Shown: positions 27,701 to 36,396, counted from the stretch's first letter. The stretch: DNA of 64,000 nt from Lachnospiraceae bacterium (GCA_022794265.1 JAAWEK010000005.1:1-64000), one strand, 5' to 3'. Notes: generated by a model from the sequence alone, not told the origin. Numbers and translations are program-made.

Positions 27701-28505
27701 ACTGATTTGCATCATCAATAAAAAGGAAATAGTTTCCAGGTGTGTCTATAAAAAGTTTCAAATCCTCATATATTGGTAATGCATTACTGTGAATACAGTA
27801 GACCTTTTCATTCTTAATATCTGGGTGATTTTTTACATAATGCAAAGCTAAACGGGTTTTTCCCGTGCCTGCTGAACCACTGAGTATAACAACATCCGCC
27901 TTCAGATAAGCATTGTCAATATCTTTAAATTCTTTTTCTCTGAATAAAAATTTAGTATCAATTGGAGCAGCCATTCTATTTGAGTTGTAAGTATTAATAA
28001 AATCATCATATGATTGAATTTGGTCCGTACTTATTGATATTCCCAAAAAATCACGTGAAAGATTATGATGAAAAAGATATATATCTTCTGCAAGCTTATC
28101 AATCCCAATAACTGTAAGCTTAATCCCTATATCTTCACATATATCTTTTACTTCACTATCTTGAAAAGGAGTAAGATTTGATGAAGTATGGCAATAAATA
28201 ATTTCAGATATTTTGTCATGTGTAATGCCTGTCTTTGATGTATCAAGACATTTTACAAGATCATCCTTAATTTTTGTAAATAAATTTGTCTTTTGAGTTG
28301 TATATTCCACAAAAATATACTTTCCATTTGATGCAATAAAATAAGTATCAGGTGTACCTAAAGTGGTCTTTCGTGTACCTGCTTCTCCACCAAGAGATAC
28401 TATACTCGGATAGCCTATTTTATATAAATAAGAATCACAAAGATTTTGAAATGATCCTGCATCCAGTTGCAGTATTTTTTGTTTGATAGTTTCAATATTA
28501 GCCAT
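24762..28505 (-). CDS. Nuclease-like domain fused to P-loop NTPase, Avs/STAND-like defence candidate
   Basis: A 1247-residue protein. Residues about 5-160 look like a restriction-endonuclease fold, with GTPD (Asp53) and a strand YIFVEYTTQ (Glu67), although Thr replaces the usual Lys of the PD-(D/E)xK motif. Walker A GSAGTGKT is at 210-217, Walker B NYFLFIDD at 258-265, and a sensor-like KILITVRD at about 289-296. About 850 residues of helical, repeat-like sequence follow. Nuclease, NTPase, then a long sensor region is the layout of antiviral STAND proteins. ATG 28505 has AGAGG eight bases upstream. It is AT-rich and in a defence island. Defence role is inferred. Confidence 0.7.
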   Translation of the reverse strand: MANIETIKQKILQLDAGSFQNLCDSYLYKIGYPSIVSLGGEAGTRKTTLGTPDTYFIASNGKYIFVEYTTQKTNLFTKIKDDLVKCLDTSKTGITHDKISEIIYCHTSSNLTPFQDSEVKDICEDIGIKLTVIGIDKLAEDIYLFHHNLSRDFLGISISTDQIQSYDDFINTYNSNRMAAPIDTKFLFREKEFKDIDNAYLKADVVILSGSAGTGKTRLALHYVKNHPDIKNEKVYCIHSNALPIYEDLKLFIDTPGNYFLFIDDANQLSGLQHIIRYVSMKPEGYNIKILITVRDYALQKVINDVREITLYEIVNINVFSDHEIKELLETSLGISNQDYQERIIRIAEGNARIAILAGKVACSSNRLNSIDDVSQLYEDYYGSTLEENQLLVNKNLCITAGIIAFLEAIHIDHMDTLLPILQEKGLNRDSFIENIRMLHEQEIVDICNDKAVHFSEQCLSNYLLKYVFFDKKLLSLSRMINVCFQNYRERTISSVNTLLYIFRNETLLKFVEKEIKSLWDELSTEKSPIFFKFVKVFFRINPTETLILLQNKIESEERVICEWSDIDTEKGKNYQNVENDIIKILGGFADMTDLPTACDLFFQYYLKRPDLFMEFYHAVNIYFGIHRDSVHYGFYTQITFFEKIKEYSYDWKQEFIVRFFLQIAEEFLKLHFSPAKGGRKNTLTIYQISLAMSEGVEKYRNLIWESLFSLSKIEKYKAKVRKLLSSYGGIIEDISIPVLQFDLKYIKLILKSNFPPDKLTNCLLVNKIVQVLNNKNCSCESLFSEYFEGEYIQLYFLLKGPDYKIEVDYEEHEKLKQQSINQYTSNCDLEMFKKLIDVCSDISEFDDHSSWEVGKGLGIAFDAISDKKDCYVDAIKYYIKNDTPNNLHPYHLVDTLFSLLSDSEVYEIIIGEEYSQKNAWVYAYYHELPLELITERHLHELYDFLKDTSDRDITSSSMRDVDFLKKYNEIDELALIEGCKIILAKKEYSPFIVDIYFGLLFNYHHNTPKEVIQKFSCNLELLEEIYCATLSYDNHHDYDGQFLKEIYLVRPSILDKYIDYLLIRNEGSFRDHQERPCGFFDLNDFIEIYNKIFEQLIRNSRFPRLSVSYFLETLLLPRQNKQKLLEKQDEWIQQCIRRFCNDEIKMYCLFSVVSKLESKRKREYILLFLENNPLFEDFERIPLVPTSWSWSGSAVPIYSAWIEFLESLLPSCIGLKWIKHKNYIETKIGYLKEQIESEQIDEILRG

Positions 28506-28542
28506 AGCCAACACCTCTATTATTTGAAATCTTTTTGTCCCA

Positions 28543-30231
28543 CTAAATCATCTTAAAATATTTAAATGCATCCTTTATTGCTTCCTCTTTTTCAGCAGGG
28601 CAAATTAGTTTTTTTAAACTATCACTTTTGGGTTTGTTATAGTTTTCTCTTTCCTTAATCCCGCATTTCTGTTTTATCTGCGCGATATACAAATTGCTTA
28701 CCTTCAATCCCGTATTCTCCAGTACATACTCCTTAATCTCCTCATAAGTCGCCTTACTCTCCGCCGCTGTCAAATCCATTTCACTCATTTCTAATTCCAC
28801 TTCTATATTCTGTTTTGCATGAAGTTTGGAAAGCAACACGATACTTTCAACATGATAACTCCCCGGAAACATATCCACCGCGCACCCCTTCACCACCTCA
28901 TACCCACGTTTCGTCAGCACCTCCAAATCCCTGGCCAGACTCGTCGGCTTACAGGAAATATATACTATCTTCTCCACCCCATAATTTATAATCTTCTCCA
29001 GCGCCTTCGGATGAATCCCGTCTCTCGGCGGGTCCAGTACAATTAGATCCGGTTTTTCCTCAATCCCGTCGATTACCTTCAGCACATCTCCGGCAATAAA
29101 CTCACAATTCTCCAGACCATTCAGCTTTGCATTTTCTCTGGCTGCCTCTACCGCCTCCTCCACAATTTCAACCCCGATAACCTTATTTGCCACTGCCGCC
29201 AGCATTTGGGCAATGGTTCCGGTACCGCTATATAAATCAAAAACCAGCTTGTCCTTCGTCTCGCCTATATACTCTCTGACCTTTTCATATAACTTTTCGG
29301 CCCCCAGAGAATTTGTCTGGAAAAAGGAAAACGTAGAAATCTTAAACTTTAATCCCAAAATTTCTTCATAGAAAAACTCACTGCCATACAACACTTCTGT
29401 TCGGTCACTTCGGACCATATCTGCCAGACCGTCATTAAAAATATGCAAAATCCCTACTATTCTGCCCTCCAGGTTCAGACTTAATAATAATTCTGTTAAA
29501 TCGGATAAATCCAAGGCAAGGGAAGAGGTTGTCACCAGGCTGATGGTCATCTCTCCTGTTTTGACCGCCCTGCGCAGAAGTAAATGACGGAGATATCCCT
29601 CCTTACTCATCTTATGGTAAAAAGGAACAGCTCTTTCCTTAAAATAATCCAAAACGGTCTTCAATATAAGGTTATAATCCTTATGGACAATCTTACAGCT
29701 ATCCGTAGTAACAATATCATAAAAACTTCCCTTCTTATGCATTCCAAGAGACAACTCTCCGCCCTTACAGGCATCTCCAAATGAAAACTCCATCTTATTT
29801 CTGTATCCCCATTCCTGCGGACTGCCGATAATTCCCTCAAACTCATACGGCTCCTCCAAAACGGAATCCAGAATTGACCGGACCATACCGCTTTTCAATT
29901 TCAATTGATTCTCATAACTGAGGGTCTGGAAGGAACAGCCTCCACATGTTCCAAAATGCGGACACTCCGGAACAGCATTTTCAATTTCTCCTTTGGATAA
30001 AACCTCTAACAGACGACCCTCATACTTTCCCGAACGCTTTTTGGATAACTGAAATCTAATGGTCTCCCCAGGCAATGCATCCTTTACAATAATCTTATAA
30101 ATCATTTTCTCTGTTGACACAGTATCAGCCGGCGGCATCTCTGCCTCCGGCTTCTCTTCATAATAAATAATTCCTTTATTTGGAAATACAAACTCCTCAA
30201 CCGTTCCTATATAAACCTGTCCTTTTTTCAC
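28543..30231 (-). CDS. rlmD: 23S rRNA (uracil-5-)-methyltransferase, RlmD/RumA family
   Basis: A 562-residue RNA methyltransferase. An N-terminal TRAM-like beta-barrel (YIGTVEEFVFPNKGIIYY) precedes Fe-S cysteines in CPHFGTCGGC, the SAM motif VFDLYSGTGTIAQML, LDPPRDGIHPKAL, and the catalytic Cys in YISCKPTSLARDL. Residues after about 465 are an extra domain not found in E. coli RlmD, ending in a charged helix-rich module. The start is GTG 30231, eight bases after GAGGAG. It methylates U1939-type positions of 23S rRNA in this family; the exact target here is inferred. Confidence 0.93.
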   Translation of the reverse strand: MKKGQVYIGTVEEFVFPNKGIIYYEEKPEAEMPPADTVSTEKMIYKIIVKDALPGETIRFQLSKKRSGKYEGRLLEVLSKGEIENAVPECPHFGTCGGCSFQTLSYENQLKLKSGMVRSILDSVLEEPYEFEGIIGSPQEWGYRNKMEFSFGDACKGGELSLGMHKKGSFYDIVTTDSCKIVHKDYNLILKTVLDYFKERAVPFYHKMSKEGYLRHLLLRRAVKTGEMTISLVTTSSLALDLSDLTELLLSLNLEGRIVGILHIFNDGLADMVRSDRTEVLYGSEFFYEEILGLKFKISTFSFFQTNSLGAEKLYEKVREYIGETKDKLVFDLYSGTGTIAQMLAAVANKVIGVEIVEEAVEAARENAKLNGLENCEFIAGDVLKVIDGIEEKPDLIVLDPPRDGIHPKALEKIINYGVEKIVYISCKPTSLARDLEVLTKRGYEVVKGCAVDMFPGSYHVESIVLLSKLHAKQNIEVELEMSEMDLTAAESKATYEEIKEYVLENTGLKVSNLYIAQIKQKCGIKERENYNKPKSDSLKKLICPAEKEEAIKDAFKYFKMI

Positions 30232-30247
30232 GCCGAAAACTCCTCTT

Positions 30248-30655
30248 CTATTTATCTTTTCCACCAGGCAACAATAAAATCCTGAGAGCCAGAGCTCCGC
30301 CACCAAAGATTAAGATAAGCATCATTATGTATTCAAATAAAGAAGCACTGCGAAACCTTAAAGTAACTGATGACATTACACCCAAAATAATGATTAACGC
30401 TCCTAATACCGTAACTATCTTTCCTATAAATGTCTTAGGCAGCGCAATCCATAACACAATACCCAGAATTAACGGAATAACAATCAATCCTCCAGGCAGA
30501 CTTCTTCCTCCAAACATTCCCCAGTAGCTGACACGGGACATACTGAAACTGGATACCGTAACATTATTGGAGAAAATAAACAGACCTCCAATACACATAG
30601 CTACTCCAATCAGTAGCAGAATCAAGTCTTTTCCTACCGAATTCTTTTCATACAT
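30248..30655 (-). CDS. Small multi-pass membrane protein
   Basis: A 135-residue protein with four predicted membrane helices (LILLLIGVAMCIGGLFIF, LIVIPLILGIVLWIAL, IVTVLGALIIILGVMSSV, YIMMLILIFGGGALALRIL). I chose ATG 30655, preceded by a weak GGAAG SD, over an upstream TTG. It lies 16 bp before the rlmD start and is likely cotranscribed. No family recognised. Confidence 0.7.
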   Translation of the reverse strand: MYEKNSVGKDLILLLIGVAMCIGGLFIFSNNVTVSSFSMSRVSYWGMFGGRSLPGGLIVIPLILGIVLWIALPKTFIGKIVTVLGALIIILGVMSSVTLRFRSASLFEYIMMLILIFGGGALALRILLLPGGKDK

Positions 30656-30906
30656 AACCACTTCCGCCTTTCTCTTTCTTAATTTATCAGACAATCAAAA
30701 ACATATGACCGCAACTGTCTGTCGTTTATTATGTTTAATTTATATTTTAAAACCAACTTGTAATATGTTTGATTCAAAAAAACTGCCGTCAATATCAGCT
30801 CTTTGAAAGTTCTGCAAAAATTTGTGAAATTGACATAAAATCTTTGCTAAACCAGGGCTTTATTTCCGGCAGTATTAAATATTTCATATGATAACCATGA
30901 TATCAA

Positions 30907-31158
30907 TTAACATTCGAATTCATCTTCAAAAAAATCTTCGTCGAATTCATCCTCGTCTTCATAATCATCCTCGAAATCTTCAAGATAATCCGGCTTCAGA
31001 TACTTGTAAATACCATAAATCACTGCAGCTATAACAAGAACTGCACCAATTACGGCAAATACACACACCGCCTTATTCTTCTTATCTTCTGCTTTTTCCT
31101 GCCTTTTCAAAAAATCATTCAGCTTTGTTGCACTAATCAGGCTTTCAATCTTTTCCAT
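30907..31158 (-). CDS. Small single-pass membrane protein with acidic tail
   Basis: An 83-residue protein: a basic cytoplasmic helix (residues 10-29), one membrane helix (AVCVFAVIGAVLVIAAVIYG), then an extremely acidic tail rich in Asp, Glu and Phe. SD GAAAGG precedes ATG 31158. It is encoded downstream of pcrA after a 104-bp gap. The function is unknown; this layout is frequent in Lachnospiraceae small proteins. The 30656-30906 stretch before rlmD's partner holds no gene. Confidence 0.75.
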   Translation of the reverse strand: MEKIESLISATKLNDFLKRQEKAEDKKNKAVCVFAVIGAVLVIAAVIYGIYKYLKPDYLEDFEDDYEDEDEFDEDFFEDEFEC

Positions 31159-31262
31159 AATTACACGACCTTTCTTCCGCAGATGCGGATATGTTTATTT
31201 TCTAAGATAGTATATGCTTTTTCACCCATATACATTAGTATAACATTATTTGCTAAATTTTA

Positions 31263-33476
31263 CTATACTTTTTTCAATTTAGCAAAGGATGCAAACATTT
31301 TTTTAGGTCCTGCTTTATCAAACTCTACGGTAACCTCATAATCTCTGCCGCCTTCCACAATAGCTGCCACCTGCCCCTCGCCGAATTTCACATGACGGAC
31401 CCGGTCACCCACACCATACTCAAGGCTGCCCGCCTTGGTCACCGTATATTGTTTCGGTTCATACGGCTTCGTATTAAAAATAGGCTTTGCATTGGAAGCA
31501 GCAGACGGTTTAATAACTCCCTGTCTGGAAGCCATCTTTTCTGCAGATACATTGGCATCCATCAGCAACCGGGGAATTTCCTGAACAAAGCGGGACATCT
31601 TGTTATACTGTGTTTCTCCCCGGACCATACGCATCTTTGCACTGGTAATGGTCAGACTTTCCATGGCCCTTGTTATGGCAACATAGCACAGGCGACGTTC
31701 CTCTTCCACTTCCGTTTTATCGTCTGACATAATGGACATATAACTTGGAAACAATCCATCCTCCATACCGCATAAAAATACCTTTGGGAACTCCAGACCC
31801 TTTGCACTGTGAATCGTCATCAGCGCCACATAATCACTGTTTTCATCCAGCGAATCAATATCGGATACCAGCGCCACCTCTTCCAGAAAACCATTCAGCG
31901 TCGGTTCATCTTCCCGATTCACATAATCTGCCACCTTTGTTATAAATTCGTCTATGTTCTCAATTCTTGCCTTGGATTCATCCGTATTTTCTGTTATCAG
32001 TTCCTGCAGATATCCGGTTTCCTCCAGAATTTTATCTACCAGTTCCGTCAGACTGACATATTCCGCTTCTGCCCTCATTCTCTGGATAAAATCCACAAAC
32101 GGTTTCACTTTGGAAGCAGACCGGCCCAGAATATCCATGGCATTCTGATTCAGCAGGGTCTCATAAAAACTGATATTATTGGCATCTGCAAAGGTCTGTA
32201 CCTTATCCACGGTTGTCAGTCCGATTCCCCGCTTCGGAACATTAATAATCCGTTTTACTGCCACATCATCCTTACCATTATCCACAGTTTTCAGATAAGC
32301 AATAATATCCTTAATCTCTTTTCTCTGATAGAAATTTACACCGCCAAATATTTTATATGGTATATTTTCTCTGATAAAACGTTCCTCAATCAAACGGGAC
32401 TGTGCATTTGTCCGGTACAGACAGGCACAGCTGTTATAGGAATAATCACCACTTTGTACCAGAGTACCAATTTCATCAGCAATTACCTGGGCTTCATCCA
32501 GAGCGTTATCTACCTGACGGAATATAATCTTTCCGCCTTCGGTCTTATCCGTCCAAAGCTTCTTATCCTTCCGGTTTTTATTGTTGGCAATCACTGCATT
32601 GGCTGCCTCCAGAATCATCTTTGTCGAACGGTAATTCTGCTCCAGCTTGATAACCATGGCATCCGGAAATACCTTTTCAAAGTTCAGGATATTCTCTATA
32701 TTGGCGCCGCGGAATTTATAAATAGACTGGTCATCATCTCCCACTACGCACAGATTTCCGTATTTCGCCGCCAACAGACTGACAAACCGGAACTGAACTG
32801 TATTGGTATCCTGATACTCGTCTACCATAATATATTTAAAACGTTCCTGATAATAATCCAGCACCTCCGGACAATTTAAAAACAGTTCCACCGTCTTCAC
32901 CAGCAAATCGTCAAAATCCAGTGCATTATTTTTTTTCAGTCTGTCCTGATATTCTTTATAGGCTTCTCCAATCCGTTTTTTACTATAATCTCCGGTATGT
33001 TCAAGAATATACTGTTCGGGAGAAGTCATTTCATTTTTGGCATTGGAAATAGCGGCCAGAATTGTCTTTTCTTTTAAATACTTGGTATCAATATTCAGTT
33101 TTTTACAGATATCCTTCATTACCGTTTTGGAATCATCGGAATCGTATATGGTAAAATTAGTATCATAGCCCAGTTTATCAATATACCTTCTTAACATTCT
33201 CACACAACTGGAATGAAAGGTACTAACCCATATGCTCTCGGAACCGAAACCTACGATATTGTCAATTCGTTCCCGCATTTCTCCCGCAGCCTTGTTGGTA
33301 AAGGTAATCGCCATAATATTCCAGGGATTTACCCCTTTTTCTTCAATCAGATATGCTGCCCGGTGAGTCAGCACTCTGGTCTTGCCAGAGCCGGCCCCCG
33401 CCAGAATTAAAAGCGGACCATTCACATGAAATACCGCTTTTTGCTGCATATCGTTCAGTGTATCGTAAATACTCAT
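31263..33476 (-). CDS. pcrA: UvrD/PcrA-type DNA helicase
   Basis: A 737-residue superfamily 1A helicase. Walker A is AGAGSGKTRVL, motif II VDEYQDTN, with motifs QNYRS, VALMTIHSAKGLEF and EERRLCYVAITRA in order. The C-terminal basic tudor-like part (YGVGDRVRHVKFGEGQV) is typical of PcrA and binds RNA polymerase or DNA. SD AAAGGAAAG precedes ATG 33476. The protein is essential in many Firmicutes for repair and removal of recombinase filaments. It lies 24 bp after the SPFH gene and probably shares its transcript. Confidence 0.96.
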   Translation of the reverse strand: MSIYDTLNDMQQKAVFHVNGPLLILAGAGSGKTRVLTHRAAYLIEEKGVNPWNIMAITFTNKAAGEMRERIDNIVGFGSESIWVSTFHSSCVRMLRRYIDKLGYDTNFTIYDSDDSKTVMKDICKKLNIDTKYLKEKTILAAISNAKNEMTSPEQYILEHTGDYSKKRIGEAYKEYQDRLKKNNALDFDDLLVKTVELFLNCPEVLDYYQERFKYIMVDEYQDTNTVQFRFVSLLAAKYGNLCVVGDDDQSIYKFRGANIENILNFEKVFPDAMVIKLEQNYRSTKMILEAANAVIANNKNRKDKKLWTDKTEGGKIIFRQVDNALDEAQVIADEIGTLVQSGDYSYNSCACLYRTNAQSRLIEERFIRENIPYKIFGGVNFYQRKEIKDIIAYLKTVDNGKDDVAVKRIINVPKRGIGLTTVDKVQTFADANNISFYETLLNQNAMDILGRSASKVKPFVDFIQRMRAEAEYVSLTELVDKILEETGYLQELITENTDESKARIENIDEFITKVADYVNREDEPTLNGFLEEVALVSDIDSLDENSDYVALMTIHSAKGLEFPKVFLCGMEDGLFPSYMSIMSDDKTEVEEERRLCYVAITRAMESLTITSAKMRMVRGETQYNKMSRFVQEIPRLLMDANVSAEKMASRQGVIKPSAASNAKPIFNTKPYEPKQYTVTKAGSLEYGVGDRVRHVKFGEGQVAAIVEGGRDYEVTVEFDKAGPKKMFASFAKLKKV

Positions 33477-33500
33477 GTATCAACTTTCCTTTTCTTTCAT

Positions 33501-34466
33501 TTATGCCAGTTTGGTACCGCAATTCGGACAAAAATTAGAACCTGTTGTCTTTGTTCCGCAATTCGGACAAAAATTCGGCATCGTACCTGTCGGATTCGCC
33601 GCCTGATTCATATTGCCCTGCATGGAGTTTACCATCTGCTGGCCCATCATCATGCCAACCTGCATACCTGCCATCTGACCGGCCATATTTGCCATACCGT
33701 TTGTACCAGAGCCTCCCCGGCTCATACTGTCTGCCATAGCCATCTGGGTATAACGGTTCATATCGCCCACCATACTCTGGGAAGCGGCCTTTTCCTGCAT
33801 CCGCTTTACGGATTCCGGATAATTAAAGCTTTCAATGGCAAATGCAGTTATAGTAATCCCAAGCTTAATGATTTCCATATCCAGGTCATCCTTGATACCC
33901 TTTGCTATATCATAGGCATTTGCCTGCAGATTAAACATATCTTTCCCCTCTCTGGTAATCCACTTCATAAGCAGCTGGTTCAGCATAGAGGTAACACGTT
34001 CTTTTATCTCATCCACCATATACTGTTTTTTTACTCCGGCAATCTTCTCAATAAATACCAGATAATCGTCTATTTTACAGCTAAATGTACCAAAAGCTCC
34101 AATTGGCATACCACCCGGAAGCCCCGGCGCCTGAATGTTGATTGGTGTTTTTGTTCCCCAGCGGATTGTAAACTCTTTGGTATTGATAAACAACACCTCT
34201 GCCCTTACACCGCTGTTAAAGCCAAATTTAAATCCTTTTAACGTAGATAAAAACGGTATAATCTGAGATTCTATATCAAAACTACCCGGATCTTTAAAGA
34301 TACCTTCAACTTTACCGTTATACATAAAAATGGCATCCTGTCCCTGACGGATAATCAGCTTACTGCCTTTCTTAATCTCGTCATTGTTCCATTTCCAGAA
34401 CATAATATCATCTCTTGATTCCTGCCATTCTACTACATTTGAAAACTGACTGCTGAAAAGTCCCAT
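33501..34466 (-). CDS. SPFH-domain protein with two C-terminal zinc ribbons
   Basis: A 321-residue protein of the virion-core-like SPFH family (YdjI type). The SPFH core covers about residues 30-215, followed by a Met-, Gln- and Gly-rich linker (residues 230-280) and two zinc ribbons of FCPNCGTK type at the end. The ATG at 34466 is seven bases after GGAGG; the ATG two codons earlier is too close. In B. subtilis, YdjI recruits the PspA paralogue to membranes, and a PspA gene lies just upstream here, so a membrane-stress platform role is likely. Confidence 0.9.
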   Translation of the reverse strand: MGLFSSQFSNVVEWQESRDDIMFWKWNNDEIKKGSKLIIRQGQDAIFMYNGKVEGIFKDPGSFDIESQIIPFLSTLKGFKFGFNSGVRAEVLFINTKEFTIRWGTKTPINIQAPGLPGGMPIGAFGTFSCKIDDYLVFIEKIAGVKKQYMVDEIKERVTSMLNQLLMKWITREGKDMFNLQANAYDIAKGIKDDLDMEIIKLGITITAFAIESFNYPESVKRMQEKAASQSMVGDMNRYTQMAMADSMSRGGSGTNGMANMAGQMAGMQVGMMMGQQMVNSMQGNMNQAANPTGTMPNFCPNCGTKTTGSNFCPNCGTKLA

Positions 34467-34484
34467 ATCCATTCCTCCATCTGA

Positions 34485-34670
34485 CTATAATAATTCTTCA
34501 AAAAATAAATCTGTCTCTTGTATATCAATTTCCGGCTCTGAGCCGTAATCCAAATATCTCCCTGTTTCACTGCTGCCCAGAGTATTCCTGTTTTTCTTTT
34601 CGTTCATGGCAGCCCTGATACCAAAGAAACCTGCCAGCAATGCTATATTAATTCCTTTCTTTTCCCACAT
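34485..34670 (-). CDS. Short membrane-anchored protein between pspA and the SPFH gene
   Basis: A 61-residue frame beginning MWEKKGINIALLAGFFGIRA, with one short hydrophobic helix and an acidic end. ATG 34670 has no clear SD; AAAGGA inside the frame could serve a later TTG. It lies 18 bp before the SPFH start. The position suggests a small partner of the PspA/SPFH pair, but I do not recognise it. Confidence 0.45.
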   Translation of the reverse strand: MWEKKGINIALLAGFFGIRAAMNEKKNRNTLGSSETGRYLDYGSEPEIDIQETDLFFEELL

Positions 34671-34705
34671 ATTTATGTATAGTTATTATAATCTTTTTAA
34701 CATAC

Positions 34706-34731
34706 AAAAAAAGGTGCCTGAAACAGGCACC
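34706..34731 (-). terminator. Terminator of pspA
   Basis: GGTGCCTG (34713-34720) and CAGGCACC (34724-34731) form a perfect 8-bp stem with a 3-nt loop and a seven-base T-run on the minus strand. It lies right after the pspA stop. Confidence 0.9.
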
Positions 34732-34737
34732 TGATAA

Positions 34738-35424
34738 TTACATACCCATCTGAGCCTTTAATGCTGCCAGCTCATCATCAAGTTCCGGTGACTCTGCTGA
34801 TGAAGAATCATATTTTGCCGCCAGATTCTCAATATCTGAATCTGCCGCCGACTCATTTAACTCAGACATGGCATTTGCCCGGTCTAACATATTATTTGCC
34901 TTTGCTTCCATTCTGTCAAACGCTGACATGGTGTTATTGGCGCCTGCAACGCTGGAACCGATTTTATTAATCTTTTCCTGTGTCTTGGCTACTGCAATCT
35001 TTGCCTTAATAGAATCCTTACGCGCATTTAAATCTGCAATATCTTTTACCAGTTTATCATGCATCTGTCTCATCTTTGCCGCATTCGCCGATGCAACTTC
35101 ATAAGTCTGGGTCAGGCTTGCCTGCTGCTGAAGCAGTTGATTTTTCTTTGCAAGGAACTGCTTCGCATCGGAATCATTACCGGCAGCTACTGCCTTTTCT
35201 GCATATCTCTGATACTTTGCTATTTCTTCAGTACATTCGTCCAGCACACGTTTGCTTCTTGTTTCCTCTGCCATAACGGCGGCTGTCTCTGCCTTGACCT
35301 TTCCAAGATCACTTTCCAAATCCCTTAAGTACTGATCAATCATCTTTGCAGGATCCTCTGCTTTATCAAGCAACGCATTAATGTTCGCCGACATAATGTC
35401 TTTAAATCTCGAAATAATACCCAT
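34738..35424 (-). CDS. pspA: PspA/IM30-family membrane-stress protein
   Basis: A 228-residue, almost wholly helical protein that starts MGIISRFKDIMSANINALLD, the amphipathic membrane-binding helix of PspA/IM30 (ESCRT-III superfamily), followed by the conserved AEDPAKMIDQYLRDLESDL and a long coiled coil. It forms scaffolds on damaged membranes. ATG 35424 follows AGGAGG; the longer frame has no SD. A terminator lies between it and the SPFH gene, so coupling is by read-through or by coregulation. There is no PspBC or YvlB homologue nearby. Confidence 0.93.
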   Translation of the reverse strand: MGIISRFKDIMSANINALLDKAEDPAKMIDQYLRDLESDLGKVKAETAAVMAEETRSKRVLDECTEEIAKYQRYAEKAVAAGNDSDAKQFLAKKNQLLQQQASLTQTYEVASANAAKMRQMHDKLVKDIADLNARKDSIKAKIAVAKTQEKINKIGSSVAGANNTMSAFDRMEAKANNMLDRANAMSELNESAADSDIENLAAKYDSSSAESPELDDELAALKAQMGM

Positions 35425-35587
35425 TTCAAAACTCCTCCTAATCAATTTTTCTGCCAGATAAACATTGTAATTTCTGTCTTCCAACTTTTGTACTGATTAT
35501 ACAATATTTAACCATAATTGTCACGACTTATTTTTAAACTATACTCTTTACTAATGTGCATTTTTTAAACTTTGTGACATTTCCCTC

Positions 35588-35616
35588 TTGTCATCTGGTT
35601 TTTCGTACTATATAAT
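35588..35616 (+). promoter_or_regulatory. Promoter of the DUF1836 gene
   Basis: TTGTCA (35588-35593), 17-bp spacer, TATAAT (35611-35616), about 60 bp before the ATG. Good consensus match. Confidence 0.75.
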
Positions 35617-35679
35617 AGTATGGATAAGCAATAGAAAAATATATTGCCTGTAAGACTACAGGAAAGGAACGACTTTTAA

Positions 35680-36354
35680 ATGACAGATTCTGAAAAACTA
35701 TTGGCGGAAGTCATATCAAAACTGGAATTAATCAAAGAAGCAGACATTCCTTCTATTGATTTATATATGGATCAGGTAACTACTTTTATGGATACTCATT
35801 TAAAATGCAGAAAACGCTTTGATGACGATAAAATCCTGACGAAAACCATGATTAACAATTATGCAAAAAATGAACTGCTCCCTTCACCAGAGAAAAAGAG
35901 ATATTCCAAACAGCATATTATTATGTTGATTTTTATTTATTATTTTAAAAATATATTATCCATTAATGATATTAAAACCATTTTAGGACCCATTTCGGAT
36001 AAATATTTTAAGGATTCGAAAACTATTTCCCTGGAAGAAATCTATAATGCGGTATGCGATTCTGTAAAAGAGCATTTGTCAGATATCCGGCAGGACATCC
36101 AGAAGAGCATCGATGAATCCAAATCCACTTTTACCGATGTTCCGGAGAAAGACAAAGACTTCCTTCAGCTATTTTCATTGATAGTATCCTTGAGTTTTGA
36201 TGTCTATGTAAAAAAACAGATGATTGAAACTATTGTGGATTCATTAAGCTCTGAACAACAGTCATCGCCTCTCCATGAAAAAAATAAAGAGAAGTCCAAA
36301 GAAAAATCCAGGGAAAAGTCCGGTGACAAAGAAAAAAACAAAAATACAAAATAA
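35680..36354 (+). CDS. DUF1836 HTH-like protein
   Basis: A 224-residue protein with the DUF1836 domain over residues 20-125 (LTKTMINNYAKNELLPSPEK, then KRYSKQHIIMLIFIYYFKNI), which resembles a MerR-type HTH. The last 30 residues are a low-complexity Lys/Glu/Ser tail. SD AAAGGAAC precedes ATG 35680. Proteins of this family in Firmicutes are thought to be regulators linked to sporulation or envelope genes, without a firm function. It is one of few plus-strand genes here and ends at a bidirectional terminator. Confidence 0.85.
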   Translation: MTDSEKLLAEVISKLELIKEADIPSIDLYMDQVTTFMDTHLKCRKRFDDDKILTKTMINNYAKNELLPSPEKKRYSKQHIIMLIFIYYFKNILSINDIKTILGPISDKYFKDSKTISLEEIYNAVCDSVKEHLSDIRQDIQKSIDESKSTFTDVPEKDKDFLQLFSLIVSLSFDVYVKKQMIETIVDSLSSEQQSSPLHEKNKEKSKEKSREKSGDKEKNKNTK

Positions 36355-36358
36355 TAGA

Positions 36359-36396
36359 AAGATGACCGATTTCACCGGAATCAGTCATCTTTTTTT
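36359..36396. terminator. Bidirectional terminator between DUF1836 and yerC
   Basis: AAAGATGAC and GTCATCTTTTTTTT bracket an inner GATT/AATC stem. T-runs exist on the plus strand and shorter ones on the minus strand. The yerC stop codon lies inside it. Confidence 0.8.

Noticed and set aside
31809..32879. Long plus-strand open frame of 356 codons opposite pcrA
   Set aside because: It lies wholly antisense to the intact pcrA gene, has Ile/His/Cys-rich composition without motifs, and no convincing SD. It is a shadow frame.
33426..34241. Plus-strand open frame of 271 codons opposite the SPFH gene
   Set aside because: Antisense to an intact, recognisable gene; His- and Cys-rich shadow of its codons.
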